DNA of 63,697 nt from the NCBI GenBank assembly GCA_022839625.1, contig JALHJL010000021.1, positions 1 through 63,697 on the forward strand, in the 5' to 3' direction. The translations under genes and the position numbers were made by a program. Of the stretch, positions 43,416 through 52,882 are shown in pieces. Each line of letters begins with the position of its first letter. The stretch's first letter is position 1. The stretch is from Phycisphaerales bacterium (GTDB lineage: Bacteria > Planctomycetota > Phycisphaerae > UBA1845 > Fen-1342). Below the pieces are notes generated by a model. The model saw only the letters and a list, made by a program, of their open reading frames with translations, was not told the origin of the DNA and made no database searches.

Positions 43416-45110
43416 TCAGCTCTCGGTTTGCGCGGGCCGCGATTGTGACGCCGGCAGAAGGTCGGCGCGCTTGAAGATGTAGTAATTGCCGAATTGGGGG
43501 ATTTCTTCCACGCGCCGGTAAACCTCGTCGATCCACGGGCCGAGCGCAAAGTCGGAGGGCCGGCCGCGCGAATCGCCCTCCTTCATCCAGTTGTAATCGC
43601 CCGCCGACATGACCAGGGCGGCCGGCGGGTCGGCCCGCAGCCTGGTCTCCAGCTCATCCACGACGAAGCGGGCTCCGCCCTGTACCTGGCCAACCTTCTC
43701 GAGCGTGGTGAAGCGGGTGGCGTTCAGTCGGCGGGCGCGGAGATACACGCCGGGCAGATACCCCCAACACTGAATCTTGTCCGTCGGCTGCGTCCAGCGC
43801 GCGACGGCATCGCCGATGGTTTCCCACTCCGCGGGCTCGCCCTGCTCGATGCGGAACACGAGCACCTTTGAGACCTCCTCGAACTGCCGGACGACCGCCT
43901 CCCACGCGAAGTAGCCGATGAGTACGAACGCGACGGTGACCCAGGCCCGCTGTTGGAGCCTGCGCAGCAGCCGGACCTCGGCCCGCAGGACGTTGAACAG
44001 GTAGCCGGCCAGCAGTAGCAGCGGCGGGATGGTCGGCACGAGGTAGTGGCGGAACCCGTGCGGGCTGACGAGCGCTCCGTACAGCGCCACCAGAAACCAC
44101 GTCGCAAAGAAGAACACGTACCGCGGACAGACCGGCCGTTGTGCCCGCAGGGCCTGCTCGATTTCCGCCGGCCGGTGTTGTGGCCGGAGCCACCAGAGGA
44201 AGGCGTGAATGACCGCCGCCACCGCCATCAACAGCGGCACCAGCAGTATCGGTTTGACGTGTTCCCGCAACAGGAACCACGTAACCATGTTGTACGGGAA
44301 TCGACTGGCGCCGGCCTCGAAATACGCCCGATTGAAGCCGAACGTGGCGAAGATCGCCTCGTGCAGAGCCCCTTGCCAGGCGAGCACCGCGGCGGCGGCA
44401 CCGACCGTAGCGGCAGCCCCGGCGAGCAGCAGCAGGCACCGCCGCAGACCGGCGCGCCAAGGCAGCTCGCGGGCAAGGACGAGCACGATGGTGTGCAGCC
44501 CCATGCACCCCCAGGCCGCCAGCCCGACCTGTTTGAACAAGAAGGCCGCACCGCAGAGCAGTCCGGCGACCAGCCATTTCCACCAGCGGTCGCGGGCGTG
44601 GCCGCGCACATAGAAGGCCACCGCGAGCACCTCGCACATGACGAGGAAGGTCTCGGTGCGGTTCGTGCCCCCGGTGTACCAGGCGTGCGTCAGGAAGAAG
44701 CTGAGCAAGATGGTGGTCAGGGCGGCCGCGCCGCGCGCGTACACGGATGCCGCGACCACGAAGAAAGCGGCGTGCGAAACAGCCAGGGCCACCGCGCACA
44801 AGGCGATGACGCCGAAGTACGTGTCGCGGCCGATCAGAAAGCCGAGGGCGTTGATCCAGTAGATGCCGGGCGGCTTGTTGTCCCATACGTCGACGTAGAC
44901 GGTCGCCCCGTGCAGAATGCGCCAGCCGTAGTAGCCGAACATCTGGTCGTCCACCACGTCCGTCCGCCAATACGCGATCACCTGCGACAGCGCGATCAGC
45001 GGGACCACGACCGCCGCCATGACCACAATGAGCAGCCACAGGGCGGTGCCCTCGGGTCGGCCGGGGGCCAGGTGGACGTGCGTTCCGTTCGGGGATGAAG
45101 CGCGCGACAT
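43416..45110 (-). CDS. GT39-like membrane glycosyltransferase
   Basis: A protein of 564 residues with about ten helices and the loop layout of the PMT/ArnT (GT-C) fold: the first external loop has DVVDDQMFGYYGWRILHG and DNKPPGIYWI, giving the catalytic Asp and the KPP motif. Such enzymes move a sugar from a polyprenyl phosphate to a protein or lipid. The C-terminal domain is soluble. Start ATG 45110 (a GTG at 45113 is next to it). Two further GT-C-like proteins are at 51 and 56 kb. Confidence 0.82.
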   Translation of the reverse strand: MSRASSPNGTHVHLAPGRPEGTALWLLIVVMAAVVVPLIALSQVIAYWRTDVVDDQMFGYYGWRILHGATVYVDVWDNKPPGIYWINALGFLIGRDTYFGVIALCAVALAVSHAAFFVVAASVYARGAAALTTILLSFFLTHAWYTGGTNRTETFLVMCEVLAVAFYVRGHARDRWWKWLVAGLLCGAAFLFKQVGLAAWGCMGLHTIVLVLARELPWRAGLRRCLLLLAGAAATVGAAAAVLAWQGALHEAIFATFGFNRAYFEAGASRFPYNMVTWFLLREHVKPILLVPLLMAVAAVIHAFLWWLRPQHRPAEIEQALRAQRPVCPRYVFFFATWFLVALYGALVSPHGFRHYLVPTIPPLLLLAGYLFNVLRAEVRLLRRLQQRAWVTVAFVLIGYFAWEAVVRQFEEVSKVLVFRIEQGEPAEWETIGDAVARWTQPTDKIQCWGYLPGVYLRARRLNATRFTTLEKVGQVQGGARFVVDELETRLRADPPAALVMSAGDYNWMKEGDSRGRPSDFALGPWIDEVYRRVEEIPQFGNYYIFKRADLLPASQSRPAQTES

Positions 45111-45211
45111 CACGGCCGTAGAGAGTAGCGAACGGCACCGAGGGCGTTAAGAGCACCGGACCCGGCCTGGGCGAGGCCGCCGGCGTGCCGCTGTCGCTAG
45201 CGGCGGGCGGG

Positions 45212-45946
45212 TCAGCCGACCCGGACGGCCGCCTGCAAGCGCTCTTCGACGGCTGCCCAGTTGATGACCTCCATGAAGGCCTTGATGTACTCGGTGCGCT
45301 TGTTCTGGTAGTTCAGGTAATAGGCGTGTTCCCACACGTCGACCGTCAACAGCGGCACGGCCCCCCACGCGCCCGTGTTCTCGTGCTTTTCCGCCTGCAA
45401 CACAAGCAGCCGCTGCGCCAGCGGCTCGTACACCAGCACCGCCCAGCCGCTGCCCTGCACCTGGGCCGCCACGGCGGAGAAATTCGCCCGAAACGCATCG
45501 ACGCTGCCAAAATCACGGACGATCATCTGGCCGATGCGGCTATCCGCGGGCGGGTCGCCGCCGCCGTCCTTCTTCATGCATTCCCAGTAGAGCTCGTGCA
45601 GCAGGTGCCCGGACAGGTTGAACGCCAGGTTGTTGGTGACGGCCCGCACCTGCCGGATGGCATCGCCGCCGGCCCGCCGGATCTGCTCCAACTCGGCGAC
45701 GGCGGCGTTCGCGCCGTTCACGTAGCCGGCATGGTGGATGTCATGGTGGAGCTTGACGGTCGCGGCGTCGATAAACGGCTCGAGGTCGGCGTAGCCGTAG
45801 GGCAGCGGCAGGAGCTGGTACGGACCGGCTGCGCCGCCGGCCCCGCCCGCCTGCGATTGCGCCCGCGCCCGCTCGGCCCCCAGCAGCATCCAACCGCCCA
45901 CAACCGCGGCTGAGCCCAGGATTTCGCGTCGTGACATCGTGGCCAT
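45212..45946 (-). CDS. Superoxide dismutase (Fe/Mn), exported
   Basis: A protein of 244 residues. The N-terminus has a Tat-like signal (MSRREILGSAAVVGG, then an Ala-rich end near ERARAQ), so the enzyme probably folds before export. The metal ligands are in KLHHDIHHAGYVNG, HLLHELYWECM and DVWEHAYYLNYQN. The second-shell position in the C-terminal domain reads QAEKHEN, with His where many Mn enzymes have Gln, so metal preference is unclear. GGAGG eight bases before the ATG at 45946 supports that start. Confidence 0.92.
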   Translation of the reverse strand: MATMSRREILGSAAVVGGWMLLGAERARAQSQAGGAGGAAGPYQLLPLPYGYADLEPFIDAATVKLHHDIHHAGYVNGANAAVAELEQIRRAGGDAIRQVRAVTNNLAFNLSGHLLHELYWECMKKDGGGDPPADSRIGQMIVRDFGSVDAFRANFSAVAAQVQGSGWAVLVYEPLAQRLLVLQAEKHENTGAWGAVPLLTVDVWEHAYYLNYQNKRTEYIKAFMEVINWAAVEERLQAAVRVG

Positions 45947-46006
45947 CTCAGTTCCTCCGGTCGCGCTCCGTGCGCTCATTCGATGTTTTCTGACTGGCGG
46001 ACAACG

Positions 46007-46462
46007 CTATTGCCGCCTGGTGATCCAGCGCTCCGTGACCCGTTCGTAGCTGGCCAGTTCCTCCGGCGTGAAGAACAGGGCGATCTCGGCGGCGGCGGTC
46101 TCGGGGCCGTCGCTCGCGTGGACGAGGTTGTATTGCTGGTCGAGGCCGAAGTCGCCGCGGATGGTGCCGGCTTCCGCCTGCTGGCCGTGGGTGACGCCGA
46201 CCAGCTTCCGCACGACCGCGATGGCTCCGGGGCCTTCGAGCACGGCCGCGATCAGCGGCCCGCTGGACATGAACGCCACGAGCGAGGCGAAGAACGGCCG
46301 GCCGCGGTGTACCTCGTAATGCCGCTCGATCAGCGCCCGTGTCGGCTGGAACAGCTTGAGGCCGGCGAAGCGCAGGCCCTTCTCCTCGAACCGCGTGAGG
46401 ATGCGGCCGACGAGGTGACGGTGGATCGCGTCCGGCTTGAAGAGAATCAGCGTCCGTTCCAT
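46007..46462 (-). CDS. ndk: Nucleoside diphosphate kinase
   Basis: A protein of 151 residues that balances nucleoside triphosphate pools through a phospho-histidine. MERTLILFKPDAIHRHLVG starts the fold and the catalytic His is in NLVHASDGPETAAAEI. Length is normal. The ATG at 46462 has GGAG six bases upstream; the frame is open a few codons further. It is divergent from the dockerin-like gene. Confidence 0.95.
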   Translation of the reverse strand: MERTLILFKPDAIHRHLVGRILTRFEEKGLRFAGLKLFQPTRALIERHYEVHRGRPFFASLVAFMSSGPLIAAVLEGPGAIAVVRKLVGVTHGQQAEAGTIRGDFGLDQQYNLVHASDGPETAAAEIALFFTPEELASYERVTERWITRRQ

Positions 46463-46602
46463 GCCAGCTCCAGAGCGGTTCGCGGCCAACTACGGGCGGC
46501 GGTGCCCGATCGCCGCCGCCTTCAGCCGGCGGATTGTAACCGCTTTGCCGGCCTACGCCAAAACGGACCGAATGGCCTGCGACCAGCGGGTTTCCGCGCG
46601 GT

Positions 46603-46626
46603 CGCCCGAATCGGGCGCGGTACAAT
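46603..46626 (+). promoter_or_regulatory. Palindrome next to a -10 box
   Basis: CGCCCGAATCGGGCG (46603-46617), a perfect 15-bp palindrome about a central A, is followed by TACAAT (46621-46626), a good -10. A matching -35 was not found, so the palindrome may be the site of an activator or repressor of the dockerin-like gene. Confidence 0.4.
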
Positions 46627-46682
46627 GTATGCGCCAACCTCGCTCGGGCGCGTGCCCGAGTCGCGCAAAGGAGGACATGACT

Positions 46683-47525
46683 ATGGTCCGTCTGCTGCAA
46701 GCCGTCGTGGCGATCTCGCTGGCCGCAACAGTCGCCCCGCTCGCGGCACAACCACAATGCTACGGTGCGGGGGACGTGAATGCCGACGGGATCGTCGACT
46801 CCGGCGATCTCGCGGCGTTCTCCGCGTGTATGGCCGGGCCGGACGGCGGGCTGCCGGCCGGCTGCGACCCGGACGCGTTCGGCCGCGCTGACCGGGACGA
46901 CGACGGCGACGTCGACTTGCGCGACCTCGCGGGGCTGGCGCGCGAGGTCGGGCGCACGTACTTCGGCTACGGCGCGCACCGCGAGAACCTCGAAGCCGAG
47001 ATGCTGGCGATGGCCCTGACCGGCCAGTTACGCGCCCCGGACGCTCAGTATGCGCGCATTCTGCAAAACCTCGCGCTGATCCGTGTGCTCTATCCTGGAC
47101 TCGTTGACGTGATCGACGACCCGGACTACGTGCCCAACAAGCTGATGGTCAAGCTCGTGGCGGGTCAACCGCTGGACGAGTACCAGGCCCTCAATGCGTG
47201 TTACCTCGTCACGAACGAACACCACCTGTTCGGCGACTGGTGGGTGCTCACGTTCTGCGACAACCTGAACGCGGTCGCGCTGGGGCCGGTGTACACGGCG
47301 CTCGCGGCGGTCCAGTACGCCGATCCGGATTACTACATCGGGATGGACGACCAGATCACGGTCCAGGTCCTGCCCAGCCGCTACCGGTACTCGATTGACG
47401 ACGGCTTCTGGGACTGCTTCGATGGCTGCGACTGCCATCGCTACTGGGTCATCGACGTGGATGCGTTCGGCGCGGTCACGCTCGTGTCGTACCAGGAATA
47501 CGGCATGCCGTGGTGTGAGTTCTGA
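46683..47525 (+). CDS. Exported protein with dockerin-like EF-hand pair
   Basis: A protein of 280 residues. A signal peptide (LLQAVVAISLAATVAPLAA) is followed by two calcium-loop repeats, GDVNADGIVDSGDLAAF and DRDDDGDVDLRDLAGL, as in dockerin type I modules. The second domain (YVPNKLMVKLVAGQPLDEY, YADPDYYIGMDD) resembles the propeptide domain found before some bacterial subtilases, though no protease follows. AGGAGG eight bases before the ATG at 46683 favours it over 46677. In planctomycetes such dockerin-like modules sit on many exported proteins and their partners are mostly unknown. Confidence 0.8.
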   Translation: MVRLLQAVVAISLAATVAPLAAQPQCYGAGDVNADGIVDSGDLAAFSACMAGPDGGLPAGCDPDAFGRADRDDDGDVDLRDLAGLAREVGRTYFGYGAHRENLEAEMLAMALTGQLRAPDAQYARILQNLALIRVLYPGLVDVIDDPDYVPNKLMVKLVAGQPLDEYQALNACYLVTNEHHLFGDWWVLTFCDNLNAVALGPVYTALAAVQYADPDYYIGMDDQITVQVLPSRYRYSIDDGFWDCFDGCDCHRYWVIDVDAFGAVTLVSYQEYGMPWCEF

Positions 47526-47540
47526 CGCGCCTGCGTAACC

Positions 47541-47598
47541 CCTGCCCGGGACAGAGCGTGGCCGCCACGCGCCCCGGACACCCGCCGCGGCGGGCAGG
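47541..47598. terminator. Palindrome between convergent genes
   Basis: CCTGCCCG (47541-47548) pairs with CGGGCAGG (47591-47598), with a further GCGTGGC/GCCACGC stem inside. It lies between the convergent dockerin-like and acyl-CoA mutase genes. No T-run was seen. Confidence 0.4.
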
Positions 47599-47611
47599 CT
47601 CCGGTCCGGCC

Positions 47612-49252
47612 CTACAACTCCGGCCCGCCGTCGTATTGGCCGTACACCGTCTTCAGCGTGTCCATCATCTCGCCGACGGTCGCGCCCGCCTCGGCCGCGT
47701 CGATCAGCGCCGGCATGACATTCGCGCCGTCCAGCGCATCCTGCCGCAGCCGGGCCAGGGCCGCCGCGTGCCGCTGCGCGTCGCGACGCCGCCTCATGTC
47801 CTTCAGCCGCGCGACCTGCGCGCGCTCCACCGACTCGTCGATCTTCAGGGTCGGGATGCGCTCGAAGTCGTGCTCCACGTACTTGTTAACGCCGATCATG
47901 ATCCGCTCGCCGTGGTCGAACTCGGCGCCATAGCGGGCCGACGAATCGGCGATCGCCCGGCGGAAGTAGCCCTGCTCCGTCGCCGGCAGCACGCCGCCGA
48001 GGTTGTCGTAGACGTGATCGATGATCTCCCGCGCCTGACGTTCCACGTCGTTGGTCAGCGACTCGATGAAATAGCTGCCGCCGAGCGGATCGACCGTCCG
48101 CGTCACGCCGGTCTCGTCGGCGATAATCTGCTGCGTGCGGAGCGCGATCTTGACCGCGTTCTCAGTGGGCAGGGCCAGCGTCTCGTCCATGCTATTGGTA
48201 TGCAGCGACTGCGTGCCGCCCAGCACGCCGGCCAGCGCCTGGTACGCGACGCGGATGATGTTCACCATCGGCTGCTGCTCGGTGAGCGACACCCCGGCGG
48301 TCTGGCAGTGACAACGCAGCCACCAGCTCCGCTCCAGCTTGGCCTTGAAGCGGTCCCGCATGATGTGGGCCCACATCCGCCGGGCCGCCCGCAGCTTGGC
48401 GACTTCCTCGAAGAACTCGTTGTGCAGATCCCAGAAGAAGCTCAGCCGCGGCGCGAACGCGTCGATGTCCAGGCCGCGCTTGAGCGACTCCTCCACGTAG
48501 CACATCCCGTCGGCGATGGTGAACGCCAGTTCCTGCGGGGCCGTCGCGCCCGCCTCGCGGATGTGATAGCCGCTGATGCTGACCGTGTTCCACTGCGGCA
48601 GGTGGTGCGTGCAGTACTCGATCGTGTCGATGACCAGCTTAACGCTCGGCCCCGGCGGGAACACGAACTCGTTCTGGGCGTGAAACTCCTTCAGGATGTC
48701 GTTCTGGAGCGTGCCGCGGAGCTTGTCCAGTGGGACGCCTTGCTCCCGGGCCACGCAGATGTAGAACGCCAGCAGGATCGCCGCCGGCGCGTTGATCGTC
48801 ATGCTCGTGCTGACCTCGCCCAGGTTGATCCCGTCGAAGAGCACCTTCATGTCTTCGAGCGAGGCGATCGCGACGCCGCACTTGCCGACTTCGCCCAGCG
48901 ATAGCGGATCGTCCGAGTCGCGGCCCATGAGGGTCGGCAGATCGAACGCCGTGCTGAGGCCCGTCTGGCCCTTCTCCAGGAGGTACTTGAAGCGCTCGTT
49001 GGTTTGCCGCGCGCTGCCGAAGCCGGCGAACTGCCGCATGGTCCAGACGCGCTTGCGGTACATGTCGTGGTGCATGCCGCGGGTGAAGGGGAAATGGCCT
49101 GGCTGCCCGATGTCGCGGGCCGGATCGATACCCGCCACGTCCTCGGGACCATAGACGCGCTTGATCGGTATCCCCGACATCGTGGTCGGGTCCGGGTGGG
49201 GGCCGTGGCCGCGGCCGTGCTTGCTTGCGTGATGAACGGTCTTCGTACTCAT
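47612..49252 (-). CDS. Acyl-CoA mutase large subunit (methylmalonyl/isobutyryl-CoA mutase family)
   Basis: A protein of 546 residues forming the TIM-barrel, substrate-binding part of a B12-dependent mutase. It contains TGLSTAFDLPTLMGRDSDDP, STSMTINAPAAILLAFYI and VSISGYHIREAGATAPQELA with the conserved His. The B12-binding domain (DxHxxG) is absent and must be a separate small subunit, not in this window. At the position of the Arg that holds the methylmalonyl carboxylate (Arg207 in P. shermanii) it has Gln (KEFHAQNEF), as isobutyryl-CoA mutase does. AGFGSARQTNER is also closer to that enzyme. Start ATG 49252 with GAGAGG upstream. Confidence 0.9.
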   Translation of the reverse strand: MSTKTVHHASKHGRGHGPHPDPTTMSGIPIKRVYGPEDVAGIDPARDIGQPGHFPFTRGMHHDMYRKRVWTMRQFAGFGSARQTNERFKYLLEKGQTGLSTAFDLPTLMGRDSDDPLSLGEVGKCGVAIASLEDMKVLFDGINLGEVSTSMTINAPAAILLAFYICVAREQGVPLDKLRGTLQNDILKEFHAQNEFVFPPGPSVKLVIDTIEYCTHHLPQWNTVSISGYHIREAGATAPQELAFTIADGMCYVEESLKRGLDIDAFAPRLSFFWDLHNEFFEEVAKLRAARRMWAHIMRDRFKAKLERSWWLRCHCQTAGVSLTEQQPMVNIIRVAYQALAGVLGGTQSLHTNSMDETLALPTENAVKIALRTQQIIADETGVTRTVDPLGGSYFIESLTNDVERQAREIIDHVYDNLGGVLPATEQGYFRRAIADSSARYGAEFDHGERIMIGVNKYVEHDFERIPTLKIDESVERAQVARLKDMRRRRDAQRHAAALARLRQDALDGANVMPALIDAAEAGATVGEMMDTLKTVYGQYDGGPEL

Positions 49253-49412
49253 ACTGCCTCTCCAGCGGACGAGGGGGGCAATTGCCCCGGGGACGAACCG
49301 GCCGCGCTCTCCCGGCCGGTGCCCGCCATATCGCCCTATTCTACACGAAGAACTGCGGCGTAGGAGTGCCCGCTCAGGGCACGGCCGTATAATCGTGGGT
49401 GGGAGGCCGGTG

Positions 49413-50291
49413 ATGGCGTCGGAGTCAGTATCCCCAGCGGTGTCCGCGGTCCACTCGGTGCCGGAGTTCGTCTGCGCCGAAATCTGGGGCGGCAACCGGC
49501 CCATCGACGCCGCAGTCGAGCTCCCGGGCCTTCGTGGCTGGGTATTCTCGCAGCCCTGTGAGGGTGGCCGCGGGGGCGACATCCACTACCTCTCCATTTG
49601 CAGTTCCGGCCTGATCGCCCGCATGTGCCTGGCCGATGTCGCCGGTCACGGGCCGTCCGTCGCGCTCGTCGGGGGCGAGATTCACCGCCTCCTGCGGCGG
49701 TACATGAATAACTTCGACGAACGCCGCGTGTTGGCGGCCCTGAACGAACGCCTCGCGGCCGAGAGCGATGCGCCCATGACCACGGCGGTGACGGCAAGCT
49801 ACTTCCCGCCGCTGCGGTCACTGTCGCTCAGCTATGCAGGGCACCCACCGGCGTGGGTGTACCGTCGCGGCGCCGACCACTGGTTGCCCATGCCGCCCCC
49901 GGTGCGGGCCGGCGATGACGCACGGCTCCTCGACCTGCCGCTGGCGATCGATGCGCAGACCTCGTTCTCGCGCCGCAAGCTGCGCGTGGGAATCGGCGAC
50001 CGGCTTCTGCTCGTGACGGACGGCGTGCTTGAAGCTCCCGGCCCGGACGGGGAGCTGTACGGCGAGACGCGGCTGACCGAGTTGCTGGAGCGAAACCGGC
50101 ATGTTGACGTGCACGCACTCGCACGGGCCATCGTGGACGCGGTGCTCGCGCATACGCACACCGCCACGCTGTCGCACGACGATGTGACGTTGCTGCTCGT
50201 GGAGATTGTCCGGGGCCCACGCGGGCTGGGGATGTGGGAGCTCGTCAAGAACCGCGTCCTCGGACGCCGCCGCCGCCGCGAAGACGCGTGA
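49413..50291 (+). CDS. PP2C-type (SpoIIE/RsbU) serine phosphatase
   Basis: A protein of 292 residues. The metal-binding motifs are GGDIHYLSIC, LADVAGHGPSVAL, LVTDGVLEAPG and SHDDVTLLLVE, in the order of the SpoIIE domain. There is no sensor domain except a short N-terminal stretch. It likely removes phosphate from an RsbV-type antagonist; the only one in the window is at 13.9 kb, so they may act together although not adjacent. GGGAGG lies a few bases before the ATG at 49413. Confidence 0.87.
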   Translation: MASESVSPAVSAVHSVPEFVCAEIWGGNRPIDAAVELPGLRGWVFSQPCEGGRGGDIHYLSICSSGLIARMCLADVAGHGPSVALVGGEIHRLLRRYMNNFDERRVLAALNERLAAESDAPMTTAVTASYFPPLRSLSLSYAGHPPAWVYRRGADHWLPMPPPVRAGDDARLLDLPLAIDAQTSFSRRKLRVGIGDRLLLVTDGVLEAPGPDGELYGETRLTELLERNRHVDVHALARAIVDAVLAHTHTATLSHDDVTLLLVEIVRGPRGLGMWELVKNRVLGRRRRREDA

Positions 50292-50574
50292 ACCAGCCAA
50301 AGTCTGCGCAATTCCTCCGCAATTCGGCGCCATCGCCTCCGGGCTGCGGGATTTTCCCCAACCGGGCGGCACCCGCCGGCCTGGCCGGTTGACAGATGAG
50401 CGCCCGGTGCACTAAGAGAAGAGATTCGTTGGCTGGCCGGATGCCCCCGTGCGGTACGCGGCGTGCATCTCACCGGCCGGCGTGCCCCGGCGAGTCGGTC
50501 GCTCGCCGATGGTAACGGGACACTACGCCGCCGCTCGCTGGATGCTGCGGGCGCGGTCAGAAGGAGTGGCTGCG

Positions 50575-50799
50575 ATGGCGAAGTACAAGATCGAGGTCGA
50601 CCGCGAGCTGTGCATCGGCGATGGCGCTTGCTGCGGCGAGGCGCCCAACACCTTCGAGATGGACGGCGACAACATCGCCAAGGTGACGAACTCCGACGGT
50701 CATACCCCCGAGGAAGTTCTCCAGGCAGCCCAGGTCTGCCCCGTGGACGCGATCATTCTCACGGACGCACAGACCGGCGAGAAGGTCTGGCCGAAGTAG
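50575..50799 (+). CDS. Ferredoxin, short 3Fe-4S/4Fe-4S type
   Basis: A protein of 74 residues. The cluster ligands are Cys residues in ELCIGDGACCGEAPNTF and VCPVDAI. The first motif has CxxxxxCC rather than the full CxxCxxC, as in P450-type and Thermotoga-like single-cluster ferredoxins with three or four cysteines. AGGAG nine bases before the ATG fixes the start. No redox partner gene is adjacent. Confidence 0.88.
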   Translation: MAKYKIEVDRELCIGDGACCGEAPNTFEMDGDNIAKVTNSDGHTPEEVLQAAQVCPVDAIILTDAQTGEKVWPK

Positions 50800-50962
50800 C
50801 TCCCCATCCGCATGGTCGCCGGCGCATCGCGGGCGGGGGTGCCCGCGCGGGCGCGGCGTGCGAGTGCGCACGCTCGAATAAGTCACGCCGGCCGCGTACC
50901 CTCATGGGGCCGGTATCCGCCGCGCGCGGCGGCGCGGTACCGGGTCCCGGGTTGGGCGCGGC

Positions 50963-52633
50963 ATGTGGAATCGCCCGGCAGCAGTTTCCTACGTCGGCCA
51001 GTGCCGGCAGGGTGCCCTGGCCCTGCTGTTGTTGGCGGCACTGGCGTGGCAGGTCGCCGCAGCGCTGCGCCCCGCGGCGTGGATCACCCAGACGCTGACC
51101 GCGGACGACACGTACTTGGCGCTGCAAGTTGCCCTGAATTGGACCCCGCACGGTTTCCCGACGTTCGACGGACTGCATCGCACCAACGGGTTTCAAGCGC
51201 TGTGGGGGATCCTGCTACGCGGGCTCGCGGGCCTGACGAGCGACCACGTCGTGCTGCTTCGGTTGGCGCTCGTGCTGGTTGCCTTGCTCAACACGATCAG
51301 CGGCTTCCTGCTCATGCGGCTGGCTCGCAGGCTGGGTGGAGCGCTGGCCGCGGTCTGGACGGTCGCGCTCTGGAGCATGTACTGCGTCGCCGGCCGGCCG
51401 GCGCTGATCGGCCTGGAGAACGCGCTGGTCGGCACCGTCACCGCTGGCGTGCTGCTGCAAATGCACGGACTGCTCAACAGCCCGCGGGCAACGCCCCGCT
51501 GGCTTGCGGTCGCCGCCCTGCTCGGACTGCTCGTGTGGGCACGGCTGGACTGCCTCGTGCCGGCCGCGATCGTGGGCCTGGGCCTGGTGTGGCTCGCGCA
51601 TTGCCACGCGGCGTGGCGGGGCCTGGTCTTAGCGGGCGTCGTTTCGCTCGCGCTGCTGGCGGGCTTGGCGGCATTCAACTCGTGGGCCGGCGGTACGCTG
51701 ACGCCCGTATCGGGACAAGTGAAGCGCCTGGTCGCGGCGGGGTTGGAGCCGCACTGGACACCCCTCGTGCTGCTGCGCGCGCTGCTCGAAAGTGCCCTGG
51801 TGCTCATCAAGACGCTCGCGGGCAGCATCGGCGTGCTCTGGCCGCGAGCGTTGTCTTCGCTCGTGCGCGTGGCAATCCTGGCCCTCTTTGCGTTACTGCT
51901 TTGGCGCCGAATACTCACGATTCGCGGCTGGGCCTGGGTTTGGCTGGCGGCCCTCGGTGCGCACGTGCTGGCGATCCGCCTGTGGCTCAGCGGCTATTAC
52001 CTCGACACGCTCTGGTACTACGGGCCACAGTACGTGTCGATGTGCCTGTGGATCGGCTGCGCGTGCGCCGCCGGCGTGCAGCAACTAGCGCGAAGAGCGC
52101 CCGACACGGCTCCAGAGCCGCAGGCTTCCGCCGGCGCGGACCCGCCGCCCGACCCGAATGCCGCGGCGCAGCGGCGGTCTTCGTTGGGGACTTCCGGGCT
52201 CCAGGACCCGCTTTGGCCGCTGCTTCTCGCGTTCGGCCGCATCAGCGTGGCGGCGGCAGCCCTGTTTGTCATGCCGACGAGCGAGACCGCCACGAGCAAT
52301 CGTCTGGCCGCCGCGGAGTGGTTGCGAAAGTATGTCCCGGTGGACGAACGCATCGCGGCGTGGAATGCGGGCGAGCTGGCGTATTTCAGCCGGCGGACGC
52401 TCATCAATCTCGATGGGCTCGTGAATGACCGGTCGTACCTGGCGCGGCTCAGAGAGGGGCTTCCGACGGGGCCGTACCTGGACGAACAACGCGTGACCTG
52501 GGTGGTCGATTGCGCCCGGAACCTCGGCTGGCTGCCGCGCGAGCGCTGGCAGGAGATGGTCCGCTTCGGCACCGACCCGCAGTTACAGCAGCTTGTCCTC
52601 CGCCGCCGGGCCGCGGGCGGGCCGTCCGAATGA
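50963..52633 (+). CDS. GT-C-like polytopic membrane protein
   Basis: A protein of 556 residues with about ten helices. The first loop after helix 1 has TADDTYLALQVALNW and GLHRTNGFQALWG, giving a DD motif as in GT-C mannosyltransferases. A Pro-rich loop (about residues 370-400) separates the membrane part from a C-terminal soluble domain (AAWNAGELAYFSRRTLINLD). Similar to the proteins at 43.4 and 55.9 kb in layout but not obviously in sequence. Donor and acceptor unknown. Confidence 0.72.
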   Translation: MWNRPAAVSYVGQCRQGALALLLLAALAWQVAAALRPAAWITQTLTADDTYLALQVALNWTPHGFPTFDGLHRTNGFQALWGILLRGLAGLTSDHVVLLRLALVLVALLNTISGFLLMRLARRLGGALAAVWTVALWSMYCVAGRPALIGLENALVGTVTAGVLLQMHGLLNSPRATPRWLAVAALLGLLVWARLDCLVPAAIVGLGLVWLAHCHAAWRGLVLAGVVSLALLAGLAAFNSWAGGTLTPVSGQVKRLVAAGLEPHWTPLVLLRALLESALVLIKTLAGSIGVLWPRALSSLVRVAILALFALLLWRRILTIRGWAWVWLAALGAHVLAIRLWLSGYYLDTLWYYGPQYVSMCLWIGCACAAGVQQLARRAPDTAPEPQASAGADPPPDPNAAAQRRSSLGTSGLQDPLWPLLLAFGRISVAAAALFVMPTSETATSNRLAAAEWLRKYVPVDERIAAWNAGELAYFSRRTLINLDGLVNDRSYLARLREGLPTGPYLDEQRVTWVVDCARNLGWLPRERWQEMVRFGTDPQLQQLVLRRRAAGGPSE

Positions 52634-52720
52634 CGTGCTCAGCGTGCTGGGCGCGCGACGGAGTGCGGCCTGCGGGCCCTCTGTGAAGACGGCCTCGTCG
52701 CCTGATGGGACGAAGTGGGC

Positions 52721-52882
52721 TCAATCCAACCACCTCTTCTCCGCCAGCTTCCGCGGCAGGTACTCCTCCGTGATGAAGCTGAAATGCTTGTTCGACAGCG
52801 CTTCCAGCTCCAGCTTCACTCGCGAACCACGGGTACTCGCGAATCTCCCGCGCCCGCCGGCGATCTTCCTCCGTCAGCGGCA
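52721..52882 (-). pseudogene. Displaced copy of the top6A 3' end (left flank of the ATPase cassette)
   Basis: About 162 bp repeat the last 158 bp of top6A (54444-54601) with a 4-bp insertion near 52820 and two base changes. It begins at the base corresponding to the stop codon and covers the C-terminal 52 codons. The insertion breaks the frame, so it is non-functional. The ATPase gene ends inside it (stop at 52874-52876). Confidence 0.9.
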
